Shown: positions 1 to 5,708 of the stretch, in pieces
Position numbering within the stretch: position 1 is the stretch's first letter
How the letters are laid out: every line of letters begins with the position of its first letter
Virus record (IMG/VR): IMGVR_UViG_3300035070_003112
Location: 1-35,234 of that record
Source: a virus
DNA length: 35,234 nt
Direction: 5' to 3' (one strand)
Translations under genes and position numbers: made by a program
Notes under the pieces: model-generated
Seen by the model: only the letters and a program-made list of their open reading frames with translations
Databases searched by the model: none
Told to the model about the DNA's origin: nothing

Positions 1-617
1 TCCTCATCGAGCGCCTCTTGGTGCTTGCCAATATGCCCTTTATGATCTTGAGACTCTTCCACCATCATAAACTGGCCACCAGACAACAACAACGTCTCTA
101 CATCAGCATCCTCTTCAACAAACTCTGCATCTACGCGATTAAGGCCGCCCACATCTACAACATCAGGCACAACGCCTAACTTCTTCACGCCAAAACAAAA
201 ATACGCGTCACGCTGCACCCTTTTATCTTGGTGGCGTTGACGCGTCTCCATCCACAGATCATTAATAAAATCTGCAGCATCGTTCTCTATATCTTGAGGT
301 GATGGCTCGCCGGGTATTAGGTTCTGCTCCTGACTCTTGCCACGTTTCTTCAATACCGCACGAAACTTCGGATCACGTGCATTGCTATTGGCCACGCTCT
401 GATCTATCCATCCAAACACCAACGACGGCTTTGCACGACTGCCCGGGTCCAAAGCTGCATCATCGATCAACTCTTCACGCGTGGTATTTGCTCGATTTTC
501 ATACATAAGACGCAAGCGCACGCCAGCATCTACATACGGCTTCATAAACTTCGTGCTGTAATTAATCTTGCGGAGCCACCACGTAGCCCTATCTTTGTTA
601 TCACTTGGATATGCCAT
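1..617 (-). CDS. Portal protein, N-terminal part (gene crosses the circle joint)
   Basis: This is the first 205 or so codons of the portal gene. ATG is at 617-615, four bases after the terL stop, and the frame stays open to base 1. The sequence then continues in frame in the segment ending at 35157, giving a 656-residue protein. The N terminus begins MAYPSDNKDRATWWLRKI and is followed by a charged helical region. Portal proteins form the dodecameric ring at the capsid vertex through which DNA is packaged and ejected. The assignment rests on position (terS-terL-portal-scaffold-capsid order), on length in the podovirus portal range, and on the acidic and aromatic-rich character of the rest of the protein. 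No short signature motif proves it. It is truncated here only because the linear window cuts the circle. Confidence 0.75.
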   Translation of the reverse strand, partial: MAYPSDNKDRATWWLRKINYSTKFMKPYVDAGVRLRLMYENRANTTREELIDDAALDPGSRAKPSLVFGWIDQSVANSNARDPKFRAVLKKRGKSQEQNLIPGEPSPQDIENDAADFINDLWMETRQRHQDKRVQRDAYFCFGVKKLGVVPDVVDVGGLNRVDAEFVEEDADVETLLLSGGQFMMVEESQDHKGHIGKHQEALDE

Positions 618-620
618 TGT

Positions 621-2066
621 CTACCTATTTGATCTGGCGTAAGGGGCACCCATTATGCTTCGCCTGCCCCTGTTGATGCGTTGCCTGTTCCGTTCAAGAT
701 CCTCAAACGTCAGACCGCGCGGCTTTTCGTCTCGCTTTCTTTCCATCCCACCAATCATCTCACCGAGCATACGGCCAAACAGACTCAACACATCGACTTG
801 GTCATCGTGAGTGCCAGCTGGAAAACGCACCATCTCATCCATTAAGTTATGTGCCCACTGCTTGCCCTTCGGAAAAAACACCTTGCCCATACTCAACCGT
901 GCCTGTATTGCTCTTGCCCTTGTGGCCTTATCAACAGCACTGGCGTATTGCTCACGAACACAATACACACCTTTTTCTCTCATACGTTGCTCAAGGAAAG
1001 GGCCGATGCTTTTTATGATCTGGCCATTTTCTTCTGCCCACTTGCGAGGATTCCACTGCCTCATCATACTAATAGCAATGTTCACCCACTCATCACTGGC
1101 CGTCTGGCCCTTCCACCAATCCAACAGATATATATTGTCTTCATGGTCTACACCTATCACTCCGTGGACCGTATAATCACCGCCGCCATCTGTTACTGCG
1201 TAATCACTGGCACCGTAGATCGCTAACTCATTATATTGTGGCGCTTCATCATACCACTGTATCCACTCACGCTTGAAATAGTCACCCTCATCTGGTGTAG
1301 GTGACTGTTGGTAAAGAGCTGACCACTCTCTGGGCCCTACAGTAGACCGTATCTGCTCCAATGCCTCGATGTTGTACCACTCAGGCCACAAAGGCTTATC
1401 ATCTTCTATCGCCTTTAGCGTGATCACTTCCCACTGATCGCCATCGTGCTCGAGCAAGCGCCCTGCTAAATCATCATCGTGCCATCGCGTCATCACCAAA
1501 ACGACAGCACCACCCGGCATCAATCTTGTAAATGCCGTTGATCGATACCAATCCCAAACCTTCTCGCGGTATATCTCACTGTCGGCATCTTCTCTATTTT
1601 TTACTGGATCATCTATCACCAACAAATGAGCACCACGCCCTGTAATAGATCCACCGACACCAGCTGCGACGTAAGAACCGCCTATATTGGTATTCCATCG
1701 GTGCTTGGCCGTGCTATCAGGTGCCAATGTGACACCGAAAGTGCTCTCAAACTCTGGATCTGATACCAGGTTGCGCACCTCACGCCCAAAATGTGCAGCC
1801 AACTCTTGAGCATATGATGCGCATATAATCTCTTTTTCTGGATGCCTACCGATAAACCACGCAGGGAACTGCATCGATGTTAGTTGACTCTTCCCGTGGC
1901 GTGGTGGCATAAACACCATCAGCCTCTTGCACTCACCATTTGCAACACGCTCTAATGATTCTGCCAAAGTCCTATGATGCTCTGCCACCTGATATGATGG
2001 CATCGTTTGCAGCGTGAAATCAATCAGCGAGATCTTCTTGTTCTGCTTGGGCCTGTCGCTGTGCAC
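621..2066 (-). CDS. terL: Terminase large subunit (packaging ATPase/nuclease)
   Basis: The motor that pumps DNA into the prohead and cuts concatemers. Seen: a Walker A-like PPRHGKS at residues 54-60, a Walker B run LLVIDDP at about 148-154, and a C-terminal nuclease region with YGASDYAVTDGGGDYTV and GTHDDQVDVLSLF, whose aspartates fit the RNase H-like metal site. The open frame extends up to an ATG at 2204, which would overlap terS by 185 bases. I prefer GTG at 2066 (481 aa), because the stretch KISLIDFTLQTMPSYQVAEHH resembles the usual N-terminal region of this family and would be lost if translation began at ATG 2003. No start has a good Shine-Dalgarno, so the start is uncertain. The gene overlaps the end of terS and runs straight into the portal gene. 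Confidence 0.93.
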   Translation of the reverse strand: MHSDRPKQNKKISLIDFTLQTMPSYQVAEHHRTLAESLERVANGECKRLMVFMPPRHGKSQLTSMQFPAWFIGRHPEKEIICASYAQELAAHFGREVRNLVSDPEFESTFGVTLAPDSTAKHRWNTNIGGSYVAAGVGGSITGRGAHLLVIDDPVKNREDADSEIYREKVWDWYRSTAFTRLMPGGAVVLVMTRWHDDDLAGRLLEHDGDQWEVITLKAIEDDKPLWPEWYNIEALEQIRSTVGPREWSALYQQSPTPDEGDYFKREWIQWYDEAPQYNELAIYGASDYAVTDGGGDYTVHGVIGVDHEDNIYLLDWWKGQTASDEWVNIAISMMRQWNPRKWAEENGQIIKSIGPFLEQRMREKGVYCVREQYASAVDKATRARAIQARLSMGKVFFPKGKQWAHNLMDEMVRFPAGTHDDQVDVLSLFGRMLGEMIGGMERKRDEKPRGLTFEDLERNRQRINRGRRSIMGAPYARSNR

Positions 2067-2385
2067 TTGCGAGGGCTGCCAGTTTAGCGTGGGCCTTGTC
2101 TGACATAACTCCGTAGAGAATGGCAAGGTCATCACTTGATTGTTTGGCCAGCCACTCTTTGTCTTGGGTATGCTCTGCAATAGCACTGAGGGTTCTAAGT
2201 TCATTTCTGAGGTGATCTTCTACCAGATCTCCAATCTCTTTTTTCTTGGTGACTTCTGGTGATTTTTTAACCCACTTTAAAACGGTTGTATGATCTACAC
2301 CGTGTTTTTGTGCCGCTTTCCGTATTGACATTCCCAGTGCGATCTCAGTGAGCACCGCAGCTACTTTTAGTTGCCCATATGCCAT
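2020..2385 (-). CDS. terS: Terminase small subunit, HTH DNA-binding
   Basis: A 121-residue protein placed directly before terL, which it overlaps. Residues about 8-35 contain a helix-turn-helix of the resolvase/transposase type (GMSIRKAAQKHGVDHTTVLKW), followed by helical, charged sequence, the usual build of small terminases that recognise the packaging site and recruit TerL. ATG 2385 was chosen over GTG/ATG codons further up because the upstream codons lie in the U-tract of an intrinsic terminator (2395-2437). The ribosome site is weak (GGTAATGAA). The first gene of the late cluster by position. Its family assignment rests on the HTH and the neighbour. Confidence 0.85.
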   Translation of the reverse strand: MAYGQLKVAAVLTEIALGMSIRKAAQKHGVDHTTVLKWVKKSPEVTKKKEIGDLVEDHLRNELRTLSAIAEHTQDKEWLAKQSSDDLAILYGVMSDKAHAKLAALASAQRQAQAEQEDLAD

Positions 2386-2394
2386 TTCATTACC

Positions 2395-2437
2395 AAAACA
2401 AAAAAGGCCCACCAGAGCTGTTACACTCTGATGGGCC
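2395..2437 (-). terminator. Strong intrinsic terminator immediately upstream of terS
   Basis: Read on the minus strand, a 12-bp stem (2426-2437 with 2406-2417, one G-U pair, loop of 8) is followed by TTTTTTGTTTT at 2405-2395. The terS ATG starts only 10 bases beyond the U-tract, so no promoter fits between them. The early transcript should stop here unless it is antiterminated. Confidence 0.9.
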
Positions 2438-2483
2438 AGAATCCTCCACGCGAGTAGAGAAAGAAAGTCTATTGGGCCTCTGA

Positions 2484-2684
2484 TTAAATCCTTTTAGTCA
2501 CGATATTTTTACATCGTCTGCACTTAATGTTAATCTTTGAGCCGGGTGTTATTTTTGCGAGCATCGCATTGCACTTATCACATCTGACATTTCGCCAGGT
2601 ATTGTCTACAATAGGCGTATGTGCGTGCTCTTTAATAAAATGGGCTATTTTTTGTGTATTGTCAACAGTCTTTTTATTTTGCAC
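2484..2684 (-). CDS. Com-like small zinc-finger protein
   Basis: A 66-residue basic protein with GTG start at 2684 behind GGGGA. Four cysteines form a rubredoxin-like knuckle pair: C35-x2-C38 and C55-x2-C58, in the context VRCDKCNAMLAKI and INIKCRRCKNIV. This spacing and wording closely resemble the Com protein of phage Mu and its Pfam family, a zinc finger that activates translation of the mom DNA-modification gene by binding its mRNA. Mu Com is of similar size; here there is an extra roughly 30-residue N-terminal part. No mom-like gene follows, since the next features are the terminator and terS. Two DNA methyltransferases lie upstream in the same operon. Function by family resemblance only. 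Confidence 0.6.
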   Translation of the reverse strand: MQNKKTVDNTQKIAHFIKEHAHTPIVDNTWRNVRCDKCNAMLAKITPGSKINIKCRRCKNIVTKRI

Positions 2685-2778
2685 TGCTATCCCCTATAGC
2701 CTCTGCCACAAGATCAACTCTTACGGTAGGATTGTGTTTCGCTTCCCTCACCTGCTCAATGTCCACTTTGTCGCTCAT
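2674..2778 (-). CDS. Small hypothetical protein, 34 aa
   Basis: ATG 2778 overlaps the stop of the upstream gene (ATGA) and is preceded by AGGAGATGAGCG, a strong and well-spaced ribosome site. The frame encodes 34 residues, mostly acidic with a C-terminal VDLVAEAIGDSSAK, and ends 9 bases inside the Com-like gene. No family is recognised. Tight overlap on both sides is the main support. Confidence 0.5.
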   Translation of the reverse strand: MSDKVDIEQVREAKHNPTVRVDLVAEAIGDSSAK

Positions 2779-3137
2779 CGCTCATCTCCTGTAATGTTTT
2801 TGGAGTCTGAATAAAATGGGTGATGTTTAAATAACTGATCCCTATCCCACTTTTCCCAAGCGTCCAAATCTTCCTCAATATCTTCAAAACTTAACCGCTT
2901 GCGTGTTTTTTGGAGCGTGTAGCCGTGTCGCGCCATATACCACAGAAAAATATCAATAACGTAGATATGTGCCGTCACCCAATCGGGCATTTTGTGTGAG
3001 AGAATATTGTCTTTATTGGCCTCTTTGCGATTTTCAACAAAGACATCTATACGCTTAAATACTCGTTTCTGTTTATGAAAGTCTTGCATAAATTTGGGTA
3101 GATATTTACCGCTTTTTAGCCACTCTTGGACGCTCAT
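2775..3137 (-). CDS. Hypothetical protein, 120 aa, flanked by an 18-bp direct repeat
   Basis: A basic and aromatic-rich soluble protein starting MSVQEWLKSGKYLPKFMQDF and ending in NITGDER. The middle contains a hydrophobic aromatic helix (HIYVIDIFLWYMARHGY) that could be a buried helix rather than a membrane span, given the charged surroundings. ATG 3137 overlaps the TGA of the preceding gene and has GGGAGATGAGCG before it. The same 18 bases surround its stop and its start (2772-2789 and 3131-3148), so the gene sits like a cassette between two copies of one junction. No family is recognised. Confidence 0.7.
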   Translation of the reverse strand: MSVQEWLKSGKYLPKFMQDFHKQKRVFKRIDVFVENRKEANKDNILSHKMPDWVTAHIYVIDIFLWYMARHGYTLQKTRKRLSFEDIEEDLDAWEKWDRDQLFKHHPFYSDSKNITGDER

Positions 3138-3292
3138 CGCTCATCTCCCTGTATGCACCCGTTCAAGCAATACACCTTGCCATCTGTGCCATCTGATTTT
3201 AGGTGGCAGCCACATTGCTTGCATGTCCCGTAATACCGACCACTGGCAAGTATTCCGATGGCTGTTGTAGTCGTTTTAGGATTAATTTTCAT
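3134..3292 (-). CDS. Small zinc-ribbon protein, 52 aa
   Basis: ATG 3292 lies three bases after the stop of the previous gene and the TGA at 3136-3134 overlaps the next ATG. The product has C24-x2-C27-x-C29 and C42-x3-C46, a compact zinc ribbon (YYGTCKQCGCH and VYCLNGC). Its C terminus IQGDER matches the TGDER end of the following protein because both genes end inside the same repeated junction. It may be a nucleic-acid-binding or adaptor peptide; no specific family is recognised. Confidence 0.65.
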   Translation of the reverse strand: MKINPKTTTTAIGILASGRYYGTCKQCGCHLKSDGTDGKVYCLNGCIQGDER

Positions 3293-3294
3293 AG

Positions 3295-3585
3295 TTATGC
3301 GCCAAACTTCGACAAGATCTTTTTATGTGTCTCGTGACACGCGGCCATACGTTTTCTGCGATATTCATCATCCATACGAGACAAGCGCCACTTATCGGGT
3401 GACATCTGTGTCACCTTCGGCACACCATCACCGGCTCGTAAGATCTGGTGCGCATCCTCATACGTGATACCTTGTGATTTGGCATAGGCCCGAACAGCTG
3501 CAGCTACCAAACCTCGATCTTTCATATACCCCAATGTCTTCGGCACGTGCTGAACCGGAGCCACAGTTCCAAATAACGATCTCAT
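3295..3585 (-). CDS. Hypothetical early protein, 96 aa
   Basis: A basic protein (MRSLFGTVAPVQHVPKTLGY at the start, ending KKILSKFGA), predicted mainly helical. ATG 3585 overlaps the stop of the upstream gene by four bases. The region VAAAVRAYAKSQGITYEDAH could be a small helical DNA-binding unit, but it is not a clear HTH. No family is recognised. Support comes from coding continuity and tight packing in the operon. Confidence 0.65.
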   Translation of the reverse strand: MRSLFGTVAPVQHVPKTLGYMKDRGLVAAAVRAYAKSQGITYEDAHQILRAGDGVPKVTQMSPDKWRLSRMDDEYRRKRMAACHETHKKILSKFGA

Positions 3586-3779
3586 TTTATTCCCCTATTC
3601 CAGCTCATAATGAGTAATGGTTTCTTGTCTACGCGATTCTGCACCACCATCACACGCTCATATCTCATTGACTCGATATATTGCACAGCAACTTCTTCGC
3701 ACAAATAGTTCTCGTCAGTATCTTCTGTTTTCCACTCGGCCTTATCGGCAAGGCGCTTGCGTGTGTATAGTGTGAACAT
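3582..3779 (-). CDS. Hypothetical early protein, 65 aa
   Basis: A small acidic-then-basic soluble protein starting MFTLYTRKRLADKAEW. Its ATG overlaps the stop of the cytosine methyltransferase (TGATG). The overlapping second frame of that locus also runs 37 bases into this gene. No family is recognised. The chain of four-base overlaps with its neighbours suggests translational coupling. Confidence 0.6.
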   Translation of the reverse strand: MFTLYTRKRLADKAEWKTEDTDENYLCEEVAVQYIESMRYERVMVVQNRVDKKPLLIMSWNRGIK

Positions 3780-4986
3780 CAGAACCTCTCAGCAAGTTTG
3801 ATAAATGCGTAAGCTGCTTGGACCGGTACAACGCCATTTCCGAGCAATCGCAAGGCATCCCTGCGATGCTCCAAAACTGAGGCCAATTCATCATCCAGTT
3901 CACAAATAGTGGGTTTAACTTCTGGGTTGCTTTGAATGACTTCTGCCCATCCTCTATCGTCGTTTGGAGGTGGTGGGAAAATTCTGATGCTTTTGCTATC
4001 AGATATTTTCGGCCAACCATATGCTTGTAACTCTTGCTCCCTGGTGGACCGACTCCGTGATTGTCGCTTGCCCTCGGAGTCGGCCTGGCCGACTCCGTGA
4101 ATATTTTTGCTTGACCTTGAAGATTCAAGGTCAGCTTGTTCTTGTCTCCCTGTTGGTAGCTGTAATCTCCCGTTGACACTTTTGGAGTCTGCCAAGCAAC
4201 TTGCTCTCGCAAGTTGCTTGGGCGTGTTCTGCCCTCTCTCTGACCACCTGGCCCCATCATCTTTTCCATTGCTTCTTCGCTGCGTTGTGGCAGGTGATCC
4301 ATTGTGTTCGGGGTCGCCCAAAGTTGAGTAGCCACCTGGTCCAGTTGTAAACCGTACTTGGTTCCTGTTGTGTGGCTCCTGTTCTCCCCGTTGGTCAATG
4401 CTCTGGATTTGCCCCTGTCCCCATCTGAACTTTTGGGTGTCGGCCAGGCCGACACCCTTTGCGAGTATAAACAATCGTTTTCTCTGGTGTGTGTTGCCTG
4501 TCTCTGACGCTGTAAACATTCCTGCCTCAACTGCGTAACCCAAATCGTGCAAGTCTCTGACCACTTCGTCGAAGCCAAGACTGAGGTGTCCTGCGACGTT
4601 TTCAAAGAAGCACCAAACAGGTCTGATTGTACCGATGATTCTTTGTATATCTGGCCAAAGGTGCCGTGGGTCATCGCTTCCTCTGCGGTGACCGGCTGCG
4701 GAGAAAGGTTGGCAGGGATAACCACCGGTAAGGATGTCCACTTTTCCGCGCAGATGGTGCCCAACTTCTTTTGCGAATGTCTTAACGTCGCTCCAAATTG
4801 GTGCAGGGGTGATGTGTCCTTCTTCCATTCTTTGAGCAAGTATCGATGCTGCGTAGAGTTCCCTTTCCACGTAGCATTGCGTGATAGTTTCTCCACCATA
4901 GTATTTGATGGCAAGGTCAAGTCCGAGGTCGAGTCCTGCCCCTCCTGAGCAGAGGCTAACCACGTTGTAGGTATATATATCCACAT
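3742..4986 (-). CDS. Overlapping 414-codon frame within the methyltransferase locus
   Basis: A second same-strand frame open for 414 codons, covering all of the cytosine methyltransferase gene and 37 bases beyond. ATG 4986 directly follows the TAG of the upstream gene, with AGGAG about 11 bases before. Unlike an ordinary shadow frame it has phrases I associate with a recurrent phage family: W-x-TP repeats (SAWPTPKSSDGDRG, QLWATPNTMDHLP, VAWQTPKVSTGDY, ARPTPRASDN), RPSNLREQV, and a C-terminal LNPLFVNWMMNWPQFW. These are the same DNA as the LADS phrases of the other frame. Either the locus is doubly coding, or one frame's conservation explains the other. Function is unknown. No other shadow frame in the window approaches this length. 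Confidence 0.45.
   Translation of the reverse strand: MWIYIPTTWLASAQEGQDSTSDLTLPSNTMVEKLSRNATWKGNSTQHRYLLKEWKKDTSPLHQFGATLRHSQKKLGTICAEKWTSLPVVIPANLSPQPVTAEEAMTHGTFGQIYKESSVQSDLFGASLKTSQDTSVLASTKWSETCTIWVTQLRQECLQRQRQATHTRENDCLYSQRVSAWPTPKSSDGDRGKSRALTNGENRSHTTGTKYGLQLDQVATQLWATPNTMDHLPQRSEEAMEKMMGPGGQREGRTRPSNLREQVAWQTPKVSTGDYSYQQGDKNKLTLNLQGQAKIFTESARPTPRASDNHGVGPPGSKSYKHMVGRKYLIAKASEFSHHLQTTIEDGQKSFKATQKLNPLFVNWMMNWPQFWSIAGMPCDCSEMALYRSKQLTHLSNLLRGSDVHTIHTQAPCR
3779..4984 (-). CDS. dcm: DNA (cytosine-5) methyltransferase
   Basis: A C5-MTase with motifs in canonical order: motif I LCSGGAGLD near residue 11, motif IV GYPCQPFSAAG with catalytic Cys at about 91, motif VI FENV at about 127-130, motif VIII QRKRLF at about 167-172, and a C-terminal motif X LLGNGVVPVQAAYAF. 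Between VIII and X lies an unusual target-recognition region with repeated LADT/LADS/ISDSKS phrases. Chosen start: GTG 4984, giving the normal short lead into motif I. A longer frame to 5065 would overlap the upstream gene by 79 bases. Likely modifies phage DNA to escape host restriction. A second frame is open over the entire gene (see 3742-4986), with its ATG two bases before this GTG so that one ribosome site AGGAG serves both. Confidence 0.9.
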   Translation of the reverse strand: MDIYTYNVVSLCSGGAGLDLGLDLAIKYYGGETITQCYVERELYAASILAQRMEEGHITPAPIWSDVKTFAKEVGHHLRGKVDILTGGYPCQPFSAAGHRRGSDDPRHLWPDIQRIIGTIRPVWCFFENVAGHLSLGFDEVVRDLHDLGYAVEAGMFTASETGNTHQRKRLFILAKGVGLADTQKFRWGQGQIQSIDQRGEQEPHNRNQVRFTTGPGGYSTLGDPEHNGSPATTQRRSNGKDDGARWSERGQNTPKQLARASCLADSKSVNGRLQLPTGRQEQADLESSRSSKNIHGVGQADSEGKRQSRSRSTREQELQAYGWPKISDSKSIRIFPPPPNDDRGWAEVIQSNPEVKPTICELDDELASVLEHRRDALRLLGNGVVPVQAAYAFIKLAERF

Positions 4987-5352
4987 CTAAAAAAGTTCTC
5001 CTTGTGCTTGCTTGTGTTTGCGTGCTCGATCGGCATAACTCTGCCGTATCTTTGCCTGTAACCACGCTGGAACCTCCTTCTTTTTTTTGTCCGTCTTCTT
5101 CTCTACACCAGGCAGCGTATCTTGCACCAGCACCGCCATACGCCTACGCACCGGCTGAGTCTTTACGATGTCAGCCAGTTCTGCTCCCAGCTGCACAGCG
5201 TCCAAAATGCTCATCTCTCTTGCAGCGTGCCCACATTGCACACAGTCTGCGACTATATCACTGGACCGGATAAAACCAGACCGCTTATACCTGAGCACTA
5301 TGGGCATCATCTCTTCACATTTATCGCAAAACAGTTTGATCGGATCTTTCAT
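4987..5352 (-). CDS. Zinc-finger protein, 121 aa, upstream of the methyltransferase
   Basis: ATG 5352 follows GGGAGG at good spacing (a GTG at 5355 is possible). The N-terminal half holds C9-x2-C12 (LFCDKCEEMMP) and C37-x2-C40 (DCVQCGH), a zinc ribbon. The C-terminal half is basic with a lysine cluster (KKTDKKKKEVP) and helical, ending KQAQGELF, suggesting nucleic-acid binding. The stop TAG abuts the ATG of the overlapping frame and the GTG of the C5-MTase. A partner role with the methyltransferase is possible from position but not shown. Confidence 0.7.
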   Translation of the reverse strand: MKDPIKLFCDKCEEMMPIVLRYKRSGFIRSSDIVADCVQCGHAAREMSILDAVQLGAELADIVKTQPVRRRMAVLVQDTLPGVEKKTDKKKKEVPAWLQAKIRQSYADRARKHKQAQGELF

Positions 5353-5369
5353 CACATCCTCCCATATAA

Positions 5370-5708
5370 TTACACATCATAATGTGCTACGACAGCATCT
5401 ACAGACTCAAACACAGGTATCTTTAACGATTGAGCTCTGCAAACTTGAACATCAGCGCCAGCACTATCACCTGGTAATCGCAACAAACAATCACACATTG
5501 GCAAAAACGACATATCAATAGCCATCCACTCGTCATAATTTCGAGGTTGATATATATGCAAAAAATGAGACAATAATGGCGTATATGGCGAGATACAATA
5601 ATCCATTAACTTGTGCGCGGCTTCCATTTGCGCACGCACATTTTCAGCACTATCACCTACAGTATACGGCGATGCGATATAACATTTCACAAACCATAAT
5701 GGCATCAC
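5370..5708 (-). CDS. Nucleoside 2-deoxyribosyltransferase-like protein (DUF4406-like)
   Basis: A 112-residue Rossmann-like protein. It opens with a strand and YIASPYT, then a helix NVRAQMEAAHKLMDY, a middle PLLSHFLHIYQPRNYDEWMAIDMSFLPMCD, and a GADVQVCRAQSLKIPVF helix-strand end. This is the layout of the DUF4406/2-deoxyribosyltransferase-like families, in which D and E residues of the middle and GxxxE-type helix act on the N-glycosidic bond of nucleosides. Here the usual E of GxxxE is replaced (GADVQVC), so catalysis is uncertain. Its GTG/ATG start overlaps the preceding gene by four bases. It may take part in nucleotide salvage or base modification beside two methyltransferases. Confidence 0.7.
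   Translation of the reverse strand: MMPLWFVKCYIASPYTVGDSAENVRAQMEAAHKLMDYCISPYTPLLSHFLHIYQPRNYDEWMAIDMSFLPMCDCLLRLPGDSAGADVQVCRAQSLKIPVFESVDAVVAHYDV

Noticed and set aside
621-2204. terL starting at ATG 2204
   Set aside because: It would overlap terS by 185 bases, and the extra N-terminal residues look like an out-of-frame reading of terS.
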